A stretch of DNA of 41,546 bases. It comes from Phycisphaera sp. TMED9. GTDB lineage: Bacteria > Planctomycetota > Phycisphaerae > Phycisphaerales > SM1A02. The first letter of the stretch is position 1, and each line of letters opens with the position of its first letter. Below are positions 1 to 8,048 of this stretch, one piece after another. The DNA lies in contig NHBO02000057.1 of assembly GCA_002167845.2 (NCBI GenBank), forward strand, positions 51,009 through 92,554, given 5' to 3'. The notes below the pieces were generated by a model, which had not been told where the DNA came from, did no database searches, and saw only the letters and a list, made by a program, of their open reading frames with translations. The position numbers and the translations under genes are program-made.

Positions 1-744
1 TCGAGCGGAGGCCCTCTGCTTGCCTGCAGCGACAACGACTGCGGGGATGACGCGATCACGTCTTCCTTCGTCTTCGGTGGTCAGGAATTGATCGTCCAGG
101 TCGGAAGCCCGGGGAATGAGAGCGGGAACTTCGTACTCGAGGTGCTCTTTGAAGAGATCGTCGATCCGCCGGTGAACGATCAATGTGCGGATGCGGTCGT
201 GGTCACTGAAGGTGCGACCGAGTTCACCACGGTCGACGCTTCCGGATCCGGTTTCGGAATGCCCCTGTCGTGCTCGAGTTCCAACGGCCCCGAGGTCTAC
301 GCCGACGTCTGGTTCAGCTGGACGGCGCCGTGCACGGGGTTCGCGACGATCGCGACCTGCAACAGTGGGTTCGACTCCAGGATCGCGGTCTACAACGGGC
401 CCGCATGTCCCGGATCCTCGGCATCGCCGATCGCGTGTGCAGATAACGTCTGCGGAGACGACGCATCCTTCACCTTCCTCGCGTTGGAAGGTCAGGAGCT
501 CCTGATTCGAGTCGGCTCGCCCATTGAAGGTGACGAAGGACAGGGAGTCCTGCTCGTGGGTTGCGAGCCGATCGGTGGAGATCCGTGCCCCGAGGATCTC
601 AACGACGACGGCACCGTGAATGGTGCGGATCTGGGTCTGATGCTCGCCGCCTGGGGCACCGATGGGGCTGACATCAATGATGATGGCGACACCAATGGTG
701 CGGATCTTGGTCTGCTCCTTTCCGCCTGGGGACAGGACTGCTGA
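1..744 (+). CDS. Secreted repeat protein with C-terminal dockerin-like pair (5' truncated)
   Basis: The reading frame is open from base 1, so the start lies outside the window; 247 residues are present. There are at least two copies of a beta-rich domain of roughly 130 residues: the end of one copy ([11 protein letters not shown], then [12 protein letters not shown]) is matched by [11 protein letters not shown] and [12 protein letters not shown] near residues 145-175. Conserved paired cysteines suggest an exported, disulfide-stabilised fold. The C-terminus (about residues 195-247) has two Ca-binding EF-hand-type loops, [12 protein letters not shown] and [12 protein letters not shown], each followed by LGL(M/L)L(A/S)AWG, the dockerin-like tag shared with four other proteins here. 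Function of the repeat domain is not recognised; it resembles pre-peptidase-type or adhesive beta-sandwich modules only in style. A GC-rich terminator follows. Confidence 0.85.
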   Translation, partial: SSGGPLLACSDNDCGDDAITSSFVFGGQELIVQVGSPGNESGNFVLEVLFEEIVDPPVNDQCADAVVVTEGATEFTTVDASGSGFGMPLSCSSSNGPEVYADVWFSWTAPCTGFATIATCNSGFDSRIAVYNGPACPGSSASPIACADNVCGDDASFTFLALEGQELLIRVGSPIEGDEGQGVLLVGCEPIGGDPCPEDLNDDGTVNGADLGLMLAAWGTDGADINDDGDTNGADLGLLLSAWGQDC

Positions 745-780
745 CTCGCGATTCCCGGTCCGCAACTGCAAGGAACTTCA

Positions 781-816
781 GCCGCCCGCGTCTTCAGAGT
801 CGCGGGCGGCTGTCTT
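781..816 (+). terminator. Rho-independent-type terminator after the dockerin protein
   Basis: Ten perfectly paired bases, GCCGCCCGCG at 781-790 and CGCGGGCGGC at 801-810, enclose a ten-base loop and are followed by TGTCTT. It lies 37 bases after the upstream stop codon. The U-tract is weak, so the assignment rests mainly on the stem and its place. Confidence 0.6.
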
Positions 817-869
817 GGAGAATCCGGCGGAGTTCTTCCGCATGGTTGATTCGGGGTATCCTCGATCGC

Positions 870-1592
870 ATGAGACAACACGCAATGATCTGGATCTGGC
901 TTCCCCTCCTTCTCGTGACTTCGGTCATCGCGGCCATGGAGGGCTCCATGCCGTCGTCATCCGCGGCGCCTGGCTCCACAATCGTGCCGAGCATCGGGTC
1001 GCCGGTGTTCGGAAAGCCGATTCGCCTGTTCAACGGAAAGGATCTCACCGGTTGGACGGCGTTCTTCCAGGACAAGTCGACCGATCCCGCGCAGGCGTGG
1101 TCGGTTCAGGACGAGATTCTGGTCTGCAACGGCCGGCCGATCGGGTATCTCCAGACCGAACTGCAGTACGAGAACTACGAGTTGATCGTGGAGTGGCGTT
1201 TCGATCCGAAGAAGGGCGCCGGGAACAGCGGGGTGCTGCTTCGGATCAAGGGCGAGCCCAATGTCTGGCCGAATTCGATCGAGGCGCAACTGCACTCCCG
1301 GAATGCCGGCGACATCTGGAACATCGGCGCCTTCCCGATGAAAGCCGATCAGGAAAGAACGAAGGGTCGCAGGACGATCAAGGCGTACGAGACCAATGAA
1401 AGACCGCTGGGTGAATGGAATCGTTATCGCATTCGACTCGATCGTGGAAACCTGACGCTCGAGGTCAACGGCCTGATTCAGAACGAAGCCGTGGAATGCG
1501 AGCAGGTCCCCGGTCGAATCGGATTGCAAAGCGAGGGTGCCGCCATCGAATTCAAGACCGTGGAGCTCCGGCCGATCATCGCCTGGAAGTAG
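870..1592 (+). CDS. DUF1080 / 3-keto-disaccharide hydrolase-like secreted protein
   Basis: A 240-residue protein with an N-terminal hydrophobic leader (MRQHAMIWIWLPLLLVTSVIA) and one DUF1080 domain (PF06439, concanavalin-like beta sandwich). The family hallmark LFNGKDLTGW is near residue 52, followed by the strands YENYELIVEWRF and NSGVLLRIKG and by EWNRYRIRL near the end. Some family members hydrolyse 3-keto-glycosides; others are carbohydrate-binding or unassigned, so substrate is inference. The ATG at 870 is preferred because the leader starts there; an in-frame TTG at 846 would add eight residues. The 3' end overlaps the convergent DUF2809 gene by 17 bases. A Gfo/Idh/MocA oxidoreductase, a common companion of DUF1080 in planctomycetes, lies beyond it. 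Confidence 0.85.
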   Translation: MRQHAMIWIWLPLLLVTSVIAAMEGSMPSSSAAPGSTIVPSIGSPVFGKPIRLFNGKDLTGWTAFFQDKSTDPAQAWSVQDEILVCNGRPIGYLQTELQYENYELIVEWRFDPKKGAGNSGVLLRIKGEPNVWPNSIEAQLHSRNAGDIWNIGAFPMKADQERTKGRRTIKAYETNERPLGEWNRYRIRLDRGNLTLEVNGLIQNEAVECEQVPGRIGLQSEGAAIEFKTVELRPIIAWK

Positions 1593-2049
1593 GCGAGCCC
1601 GTTCCTGCAGCATCAGGACGTCGGCGAGGCACATCGATCAGTGATCCGAGGGCCATCGCCGTGATCGTTCCGACGGCGTAGGCGGCCAGGTCAGACCAGA
1701 GAAATCCCCGGCCCAGAAGTAACGCCCCCACACGTTCCGCTCGAATTGAATTCAGCCAGTCCCAGTCCGCGAGCTGAGAGACTTCCACCGTCGTGGCGAG
1801 GCCCAAGGCGAGTCCGGCGATCCAGCGTCGGTCGAGACCGGGAAAGACGAATCGCCAGCCGGCATAGGCCGCCATCGCCCAGGCGGCGTCACCGCCGTAC
1901 GGGCCGATGATCGGCCAGGTGGCCATGGGAGCGATCCGGCTGCCCAGCCCGAATGCGGCGGCGAGAAGCATGCCTCCGGCCGCCCAGAGCCTCGTGCTGG
2001 CCTCGGAGCGTCGACCAGAGATGTTCGCAAACGGCTCAGGCTCAGCCAT
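1576..2049 (-). CDS. DUF2809 family membrane protein
   Basis: A 157-residue integral membrane protein. Family features are visible: GLGSRIAP early, YGGDAAWAMAAYAGWRF, then VEVSQLADWDWLNSIRA and GFLWSDLAAYAVGT near the end. Four hydrophobic segments are apparent between about residues 20 and 145. DUF2809 proteins have no established role. The chosen ATG at 2049 overlaps the last eight bases of the upstream oxidoreductase gene, which suggests translational coupling; longer in-frame starts would lie entirely inside that gene and add unconserved sequence. Confidence 0.8.
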   Translation of the reverse strand: MAEPEPFANISGRRSEASTRLWAAGGMLLAAAFGLGSRIAPMATWPIIGPYGGDAAWAMAAYAGWRFVFPGLDRRWIAGLALGLATTVEVSQLADWDWLNSIRAERVGALLLGRGFLWSDLAAYAVGTITAMALGSLIDVPRRRPDAAGTGSPTSRR

Positions 2050-3385
2050 TGTTCTTGATCTGCTCGCCGCTGCCAGTCCAATTGAGGCGGTGTGGGCGGG
2101 TTCGAAGTTCGTTGGCTTCGTTCGCCCCATCCCCGATGAACTCCTCCCGAACCGGATCCCAGGTCAGGGGGCGGCCCAGCTCGTACCCGATTGCGGCCAG
2201 TTGGCAGACCGTGGCTGTGCGGTGACCGGCTTCGGCCGGCGCGATGGTGGGTCGATCCTCGTTGATGGCGTCAAGCCAGTCGGTGATGTGATTCGCGGGC
2301 CTTGGGAGACTGGCGGATGCGTCGACCTCGGTCTCGAGGATCGCGGGGTCCGATGCTCGGAGATATCCGCGTCCCGCTTCGATCCAGCCGTCGGAGCCTT
2401 CGAATCGGCAGTCGATGGAACCTTCGTGGATCAGTTCGATGCCATCGTCATAGACCAGGCGGAGCCCTCGGGTCGCGGCGGCATCTTCGGGTGGGATGAT
2501 GCGGCTCGGGCCTGAGTCGTCACGGCGCAGCGCCCACTGTGCGATGTCGAAGTGATGGGCCCCCATGTCCGCGAGGCCACCGCCGGCGAACTCGCGATAC
2601 TTCCGCCACGCCGGGTAGTGCCCGTGCATTCCGACGGGGCAGAGAATGCTGTTGAAGTCCCGGCTCGAGGCACTTCCCAGCCATCGGTCCCAATCCGCCG
2701 CGGACATGTCCTCCGGGAGCGGTTCCGCCGGGAGATCACATGGGATCGGGGGATCGCCGACGCCGATGTACACCCGCTGGATGTCCCCGATCGAACCGTT
2801 GCGGACGAACTCCGCGGCTCGAACGAAGTGGCGGCTGAATTCACTCCGCTGCTGACTTCCAACCTGGAACGCAACACCCGACGCGGCGGCGGCATCGGCG
2901 ATGGACCGGCCTTCCTCGATGGTTCTCGAGAGCGGCTTCTCGCAGTAGACGTGGAGATCCCGACGGCATGCCTCCACGGCGTCGACCGCGTGTGCATGGT
3001 CCGGGGTGGTGATCACGACCGCGTCGAGATCCGCGTTGGCGAGCATCTCGAGACCGTCCTGGTACGCGACACAGAACTCACCGCGACTGTCCTTGGCGAT
3101 GCGGTCCATCGCAGTCTGCCGTCGAGCGGGGCAGACTTCGGCCAGACCGACCAGGCGGACGCCGGAGGCTCGCATGAACTGGTCGAGGAGGTTCTTGGAA
3201 CGAATGCCGTACCCGATGATCCCCAGCCGGACGATCTTCGATCCGTTTGCGGGCGTCCTCAGGCGGCCGATGGCCGGCGAGAGTCCACCAGCGGGAAGGA
3301 ACGGGATGGCGGCGGCTGTGGCCAGGATGCCTTTGGCCGCGGTTCTTCGGGTCATGTCGAACGTCTGGGACGGGTCGTCATTCAT
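2042..3385 (-). CDS. Gfo/Idh/MocA family oxidoreductase with Tat-like leader
   Basis: A 447-residue NAD(P)-dependent oxidoreductase of the Gfo/Idh/MocA type. A twin-arginine leader is present (TRRTAAKG at about residues 12-19, then a hydrophobic stretch ending PAGG), predicting export of a folded, cofactor-loaded enzyme. The Rossmann loop GIIGYGIRSKN spans about residues 55-65, and the signature YCEKPLS carries the family lysine at K150. The later GGGLADMGAHHFDIAQW segment is typical of this family's substrate side. The start ATG at 3385 is chosen for a GGAG eight bases upstream; two earlier in-frame ATG codons lack this. Likely substrates are sugars or cyclitols, but none can be assigned. 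It is translationally coupled to the DUF2809 gene. Confidence 0.88.
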   Translation of the reverse strand: MNDDPSQTFDMTRRTAAKGILATAAAIPFLPAGGLSPAIGRLRTPANGSKIVRLGIIGYGIRSKNLLDQFMRASGVRLVGLAEVCPARRQTAMDRIAKDSRGEFCVAYQDGLEMLANADLDAVVITTPDHAHAVDAVEACRRDLHVYCEKPLSRTIEEGRSIADAAAASGVAFQVGSQQRSEFSRHFVRAAEFVRNGSIGDIQRVYIGVGDPPIPCDLPAEPLPEDMSAADWDRWLGSASSRDFNSILCPVGMHGHYPAWRKYREFAGGGLADMGAHHFDIAQWALRRDDSGPSRIIPPEDAAATRGLRLVYDDGIELIHEGSIDCRFEGSDGWIEAGRGYLRASDPAILETEVDASASLPRPANHITDWLDAINEDRPTIAPAEAGHRTATVCQLAAIGYELGRPLTWDPVREEFIGDGANEANELRTRPHRLNWTGSGEQIKNNG

Positions 3386-3514
3386 CGGAGTCGCTCCGGT
3401 CTTGGGGTTGAATCTTCTCATGCAGTCACCGTACTCGTGCGGCATGCTCCACCGGTGACGCGACTCCGTGAGCGTAGCCGAAAGGTGTTGGGTTTCGCCG
3501 GCCAGCTCCCCACC

Positions 3515-3555
3515 AAAAAAAGAGAACGACCCGCATCGTGAGATGCGGGTCGTTC
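3515..3555 (-). terminator. Strong intrinsic terminator for the PEP-CTERM gene
   Basis: A perfect 14-bp stem pairs 3524-3537 (GAACGACCCGCATC) with 3542-3555 around a four-base loop. Seven A residues at 3515-3521 become the U-tract when read on the minus strand. It sits 48 bases beyond the stop codon of the PEP-CTERM gene, the textbook arrangement for a minus-strand terminator. Confidence 0.9.
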
Positions 3556-3603
3556 AAGTGTCTGCAGCAAGTACTCTCTCGTGCAGTGTCGCAATCGAGC
3601 CGA

Positions 3604-4305
3604 TCAGTTTCGGCGACGGCGGCGGGCCAGACCCGCGATTCCCAGGAGTGCGAGCGCGGACGGAGCCGGCACCATGCCGACGAAGTCCTGCATGACTCCC
3701 GTGCTGTTGTAGAACACCAGGTTGTCCAACATCGCATCGGTACCGAAGTCGAGACTGGCGAGCATCGTGTCGTAGTAGGCCTGAGCCTCCATGCTGTAGT
3801 CGCTGAACTGGACGGCACCCTCTGAGGTGGAGCTCTGTGCCTGCACGTCAGCGAGGTACCAGGTTCCCGGGATGAAGTCGTAGTTCTCTTCCATGATCTC
3901 GTTGGTCAGGAAGGCCAGAGCCGCACCCATGGCGTCGTCGCCAGTGATCTTGACGGCGTCATACCACTGGTCGTAGAGCGAGGCGAGGAAGCGGGCGCGA
4001 TCTTGCGTTTCCGCATCGAGATCGGTCCAGGTCTCCACTTCATAGGGCATCGGGCTTTGGCTCACGGGAGCATCAAGGTCGTAGCAGTAGCCCTCGTATT
4101 CTCCGCCATTGAAGAGGTACAAGCCGAGGAAGCCGTACGTATTCACGGTGCGGAACGATGAGTCCCAGAACTCCGCTCCATCGTACGAATAATTGACGTA
4201 TTCTTCCGGGCCAAGACCGGTCCAAGCCAGATCAATTTCGGCCGACGCGATCGCGACGGGCGCTGCGAGAACCAGGGCGGCTCCCAATGCAAATCTACTC
4301 TTCAT
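3604..4305 (-). CDS. PEP-CTERM sorting-domain exported protein
   Basis: A 233-residue exported protein. It has an N-terminal signal peptide (residues 1-22, cleavage after ASA) and a C-terminal sorting signal (residues 211-233): VPAP, a hydrophobic helix, then five basic residues, as expected for processing by an exosortase. The middle resembles the group of PEP-CTERM proteins with a GFCIDL-like strand and a later helix of the AALQLAIWE kind; here these read EGYCYDL (C74) and AALAFLTNEIMEE. The glutamine that would pair with the cysteine in a thioester-type domain appears to be absent. AAGGAG lies at 4314-4319, eight bases before the ATG. The leader contains three tandem hairpins, and a strong terminator follows the gene. 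No exosortase is in the window. Confidence 0.85.
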   Translation of the reverse strand: MKSRFALGAALVLAAPVAIASAEIDLAWTGLGPEEYVNYSYDGAEFWDSSFRTVNTYGFLGLYLFNGGEYEGYCYDLDAPVSQSPMPYEVETWTDLDAETQDRARFLASLYDQWYDAVKITGDDAMGAALAFLTNEIMEENYDFIPGTWYLADVQAQSSTSEGAVQFSDYSMEAQAYYDTMLASLDFGTDAMLDNLVFYNSTGVMQDFVGMVPAPSALALLGIAGLARRRRRN

Positions 4306-4323
4306 CTCTGAATCTCCTTATCT

Positions 4324-4417
4324 CTCGGCGGTGGGAAACCAACCGAGACTGGCGTTCAAGCGGTGGGAGCCACTTGAACTCAGGTGCCTGAGCGGCGGGA
4401 AATCCGCTCAGACTGGC
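4324..4417 (-). ncRNA. Three tandem look-alike hairpins in the leader of the PEP-CTERM gene
   Basis: Three imperfect palindromes follow each other: 4324-4347 (outer arms CTCGG/CCGAG), 4354-4379 (GTTCAAG/CTTGAAC) and 4388-4411 (CTGAG/CTCAG). The outer arms differ in sequence but remain complementary. In plus-strand sense every unit then has an unpaired CGG, a three-base inner stem (TGG/CCA twice, CGG/CCG once) and a GA-rich loop (GAAA, GAG, GAAAT). Units one and three are each followed by ACTGGC (4348-4353, 4412-4417). The first unit ends four bases before the Shine-Dalgarno of the PEP-CTERM gene. Read as that gene's mRNA leader, each hairpin has a CCG bulge on its 3' side. The strand is inferred from position. 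I know no RNA family with this design; a double-stranded DNA operator array is an alternative. Confidence 0.55.
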
Positions 4418-4786
4418 TGCTGCAGACACGCAAGAGCCATGGACAAATGTACCGGAGCAGATCTTTTGTTCAAGACAGAAGGTCCGATTTTCTTGAGTCT
4501 TTTGCCCTCCCATTCGTCCCGATGGCCTCAAAAAGCCAATCCAACGCTCAAATGGAGATTTCATTGATATTATCGGGCGTCACATGTAAAGGGGCGGTTT
4601 GATTATCCGGCGGGGGGTGGCGTGCCTCTGGTGCGGATGACCGGGATCCAGGAGTCGTGAAGAAACGGGGCAGCAACCGCCGCGTCAACGAGCCTGCAAG
4701 CGGCTTCCTGCAGCGTGTTTCAACCCCGGTATCGAGTCCGTCAGGTTGATGACTGGATCGAGCGTGGGCAGGGATAGACTGAGTTC
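4418..4786. other. Divergent intergenic region, promoter-bearing by position
   Basis: No credible gene lies between the hairpin array and the PSCyt/PSD1 gene. The stretch 4440-4600 is more AT-rich than its surroundings (for example ATCTTTTGTTC and GATTTTCTTGAGTC) and must contain the start sites for the two divergent units. I could not pick a convincing -35/-10 pair on either strand. Confidence 0.4.
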
Positions 4787-7700
4787 GTGGAACGCTTTCT
4801 TCACGAGCACGCGCCGCGCCGCCTGGTTCTCCAACTTGGGTTGGGAGTGTGCGGTCTCCTGTTGAACGTTCCGGCGTTGGCAATGCAGTCGGATCAGGTC
4901 GATCGCAAGATCGAGTTTCAGACCGAGATCCGCCCATTGCTTTCGCGGACCTGCTTCGAGTGCCATGGCCCGGACGAGGCCACTCGTCGCGGGGACTTGC
5001 GTCTCGACCAGAAAGAAGGGTTGTTCGGTGTTGATGGTGACGGTGGCGTGGTCTTGCCGGGTGATCCGGCATCAAGCGAACTCTTCCTGCGGATCACGGC
5101 AGACGACCGACGTGACCTGATGCCTCCTTCGAAATCGGGGCACGCGTTGACTTCCGATCAGGTCGAGGCGATTCGGACGTGGATTCAGCAGGGGGCGATC
5201 TGGGAAGAGCACTGGTCGTTCATCTCTCCCGAGCCGCCTGTGATCTCGGGCGGATCGCCTTCAGACCTCGGGGAAATTCAGGCTGATTCCGCAGTCGATC
5301 CCATTGATCGGATCGTCAAGTCCGCATGGTCTGCCGAAGGGCTGAAGGGCTCGATCCCGGCCGATCGCGAGACGCTTCTCCGGCGAGTCACCTTCGACCT
5401 CACCGGCCTCCCGCCGACGATTCCGGAGATGGAGTCGTTTCTGGCTGACGAATCCCCGGCGGCCTACGACCGGGTGGTCGATCGCTTGCTCGCCTCATCG
5501 GCCTTCGGCGAGCGAATGGCCACCGCCTGGCTGGACCTGGCTCGTTTCGCGGATACGCACGGCTATCAGAGCGACGTTGATCGGCCGATGTGGGCGTACC
5601 GGGACTGGGTCATCAGGACGTTCAATGAGAACCTTCCCTACGACGATTTCGTGACCTGGCAACTGGCAGGTGATCTGCTCCCCGACGCGACCGCCGACCA
5701 ACGCCTGGCGACGGCGTTCAATCGACTGCATCGTCAGACCAATGAGGGCGGCAGCGTCGAAGAGGAATTCCGGGTCGAGTACGTGGCCGACCGGGTGCAC
5801 ACCTTCGGAACCGCATTTCTGGGGCTCACCACCGAGTGTGCTCGCTGTCACAGTCACAAGTTCGATCCGATCAGCCATGAGGAGTACTACGAACTCTTCG
5901 CGTTCTTCGACGACATCGACGAAAGCGGGCTCTATTCCCACTTCACGGGTGCGGTTCCGACCCCGACCCTCCTGCTGGCCACCGCCGAGACCCAGACGCG
6001 AATCGATGACTTGCGGGGTCGGATCGCCGCCGCCGAATCTGCGATCGGGGTCTTGGAGTCCGCCGAGTCGCCGGCGTTCGAAGCCTGGATGGATGACGCT
6101 TCCCTGGCGGTCACCGGTGATCCGCTGACGCCGCTGATCCCGGGTCTGGTGGGGGACTATCCGCTCGACGAGATCGTCGATGGCCAACTCGAGAATCTCG
6201 CTGACCCGGCCAGGTCGGGTCGGGTCTCCGGTGCCCCGGTTCCGGTTCCGGGCATCGACTCCACGGGCCTCCGCATGGATGGCGAGAACAACCTTCACTT
6301 CCCGGGGGTGGGTGAATTCAGCCGGGTCGATCCCTTCACGATCGCCCTGTGGGTCAGGGTCGAGACCGTCGCGGATCGGGCCGTGGTGCTTCATCGTTCG
6401 AGGGCCTGGACCGATGCGGGAAGTCAGGGCTACCAGTTTCTTCTGGAGAATGGCCGAGTCAGTTGGTCGTTGATCCACTTCTGGCCCGGAGATGCCATCG
6501 GAATACGAACCCTCGAGCCACTTCCCGTGAGCGAGTGGGTCGAGGTGGTGGTGGCGTATGACGGTTCCAGTCGGGCTTCGGGGCTTTCGATCCATCTCAA
6601 CGGCGATGCCGTCGGCATTGAAGTGGTCCGCGACCACCTCACCAAGGCCATCACCGGTGGTGGGCCTGGCGCGATGACCATCGGCCAGCGATTCCGGGAT
6701 CGGGGCTTCAAGGGCGGGGAGGTCGATCATCTCCGCGTCTTCGATCGGCGATTGAGTCCGGTCGAGATTCGGCATCTTCATGATGATGAGGCACTTCAAA
6801 CGCCTGATCCCGACGTCCACGAACTCCGGGCCTACTTCAACGGTTCGGTCGATCCCGCCCAGCAGGCGGCCCGCCTGGAACTCCAGACGCTTCGGCGTGA
6901 ACTGGCCGGAGTGATCGATGGAACCCGCGAAATCATGGTGATGGCCGAACTCCCGGAGCCGCGGGAGAGCCGAGTGCTCGAACGCGGACGATACGACCGG
7001 CCGATGCAGGTCGTTCAGCCGGGAACGCCGGATCGGATCCGGGCATTCCCCGCGCACCTCCCGCCGAATCGACTCGGACTGGCGACCTGGGTCACCGATC
7101 CCGAACATCCGCTGACCGCGCGGGTCGCGGTCAATCGACTCTGGTCGATCGCGTTCGGCCGCGGCATCGTCGCGACACCGGAGGACTTCGGATCGCAAGG
7201 CATGCGGCCGACGCATCCGGAATTGCTCGATCGACTCGCCCTCGACTTCATCGAGTCGGGATGGGACGTCAAGGCGATGCTTCGGCGATTCGTGGTCTCT
7301 TCCACGTATCGGCAGGCCTCCGCCGCCACCGCCGAGTCACAGGCCGTCGATCCGGAGAATCTATTCCTGTCGCGTGGCCCGAGCGCGCGACTGACCGCCG
7401 AGATGGTTCGTGACCAGGCACTCGCAGCGAGCGGATTGCTGGTCCGGAAGGTGGGAGGCCCGAGCGTCCATCCCTATCAGCCGGCGGGGCTCTGGCAGGA
7501 GAAGAGTGGGCGGGTCTATCCGCAGGGGACCGGTGATGCCTTGCACCGCCGAAGCATGTACACCTTCTGGAAGCGGACCTCGCCGCCCCCGTCGATGATG
7601 CTCTTCGACGCGGCGAAACGAGACGTCTGTGTGGCTCGCCGTTCCTCGACCAACACGCCGCTCCAGGCGCTCGTGCTCCTGAACGACATCCAGTTCGTCG

Positions 7701-8020
7701 AAGCGGCCCGGGTGCTGGCGGAGCGGGTGATGAGCGGCACGGCCTCGGCGCAGGCCGCAGATGTGGATCATGCCGGCCAGATCGAACACGCCTTTCGTCT
7801 TCTGACCGGTCGGAAGCCGACCGGCCGGGAGCGGGAGATCCTCGAACAGCTTCACGCCGAGGAGTTGGAAGTCTTCGAGTCCGATCCCGAAGCGGCCCTG
7901 GCGGTGGCGTCCGTCGGCGAGCCCCCGCGACACGAGACGCTCGATCCCGCTCGAACCGCCGCGATGACCGTGGTCTGCTCGACCATCATGAACACCGATG
8001 CGGCGGTGATGAAGCGATGA
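4787..8020 (+). CDS. PSCyt1-DUF1549-LamG-DUF1553 planctomycete cytochrome-like protein
   Basis: A 1077-residue exported protein with a signal peptide ending near residue 33 (PALAMQS). Domains in order: planctomycete cytochrome C (PSCyt1) with haem site C56-FE-C59-H60 and a candidate axial methionine in LMPP (M112); DUF1549 at about 150-370, containing a second C351-AR-C354-H355 motif; a LamG/concanavalin-like sandwich at about 453-668; DUF1553 (PSD1) at about 700-1060 with the characteristic RRS(M/S)YTFWKRT and STNTPLQALVLLND blocks. Such proteins are abundant in planctomycetes and are thought to act on polysaccharides or in periplasmic electron transfer; the reaction is not established. The GTG start is supported by the signal peptide. 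The DUF1501 gene follows after 28 bases, the usual partner. Confidence 0.92.
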   Translation: MERFLHEHAPRRLVLQLGLGVCGLLLNVPALAMQSDQVDRKIEFQTEIRPLLSRTCFECHGPDEATRRGDLRLDQKEGLFGVDGDGGVVLPGDPASSELFLRITADDRRDLMPPSKSGHALTSDQVEAIRTWIQQGAIWEEHWSFISPEPPVISGGSPSDLGEIQADSAVDPIDRIVKSAWSAEGLKGSIPADRETLLRRVTFDLTGLPPTIPEMESFLADESPAAYDRVVDRLLASSAFGERMATAWLDLARFADTHGYQSDVDRPMWAYRDWVIRTFNENLPYDDFVTWQLAGDLLPDATADQRLATAFNRLHRQTNEGGSVEEEFRVEYVADRVHTFGTAFLGLTTECARCHSHKFDPISHEEYYELFAFFDDIDESGLYSHFTGAVPTPTLLLATAETQTRIDDLRGRIAAAESAIGVLESAESPAFEAWMDDASLAVTGDPLTPLIPGLVGDYPLDEIVDGQLENLADPARSGRVSGAPVPVPGIDSTGLRMDGENNLHFPGVGEFSRVDPFTIALWVRVETVADRAVVLHRSRAWTDAGSQGYQFLLENGRVSWSLIHFWPGDAIGIRTLEPLPVSEWVEVVVAYDGSSRASGLSIHLNGDAVGIEVVRDHLTKAITGGGPGAMTIGQRFRDRGFKGGEVDHLRVFDRRLSPVEIRHLHDDEALQTPDPDVHELRAYFNGSVDPAQQAARLELQTLRRELAGVIDGTREIMVMAELPEPRESRVLERGRYDRPMQVVQPGTPDRIRAFPAHLPPNRLGLATWVTDPEHPLTARVAVNRLWSIAFGRGIVATPEDFGSQGMRPTHPELLDRLALDFIESGWDVKAMLRRFVVSSTYRQASAATAESQAVDPENLFLSRGPSARLTAEMVRDQALAASGLLVRKVGGPSVHPYQPAGLWQEKSGRVYPQGTGDALHRRSMYTFWKRTSPPPSMMLFDAAKRDVCVARRSSTNTPLQALVLLNDIQFVEAARVLAERVMSGTASAQAADVDHAGQIEHAFRLLTGRKPTGREREILEQLHAEELEVFESDPEAALAVASVGEPPRHETLDPARTAAMTVVCSTIMNTDAAVMKR

Positions 8021-8048
8021 AGTACCGGCGACCGGAAAGGACGTCCAC

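Noticed and set aside
590-742. Repeated DNA in the dockerin-coding part as a possible CRISPR or mobile repeat.
   Set aside because: The repeats are two in number, encode Ca-binding loops in frame, and have no spacer structure.
2552-3541. A 329-residue plus-strand frame across the oxidoreductase gene.
   Set aside because: Shadow frame; the opposite strand has the Rossmann and EKP motifs.
4324-4350. Partial likeness of GGTGGGAAACC...ACTGG to the core of a cobalamin riboswitch.
   Set aside because: The remaining conserved parts (CCCCGC, GGGAA upstream) are missing, the pattern repeats three times, and no B12 gene is near.
5495-7216. A 573-residue open frame on the minus strand inside the PSCyt/PSD1 gene.
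   Set aside because: It is a shadow produced by GC-rich codon use; the plus-strand protein has full domain homology.
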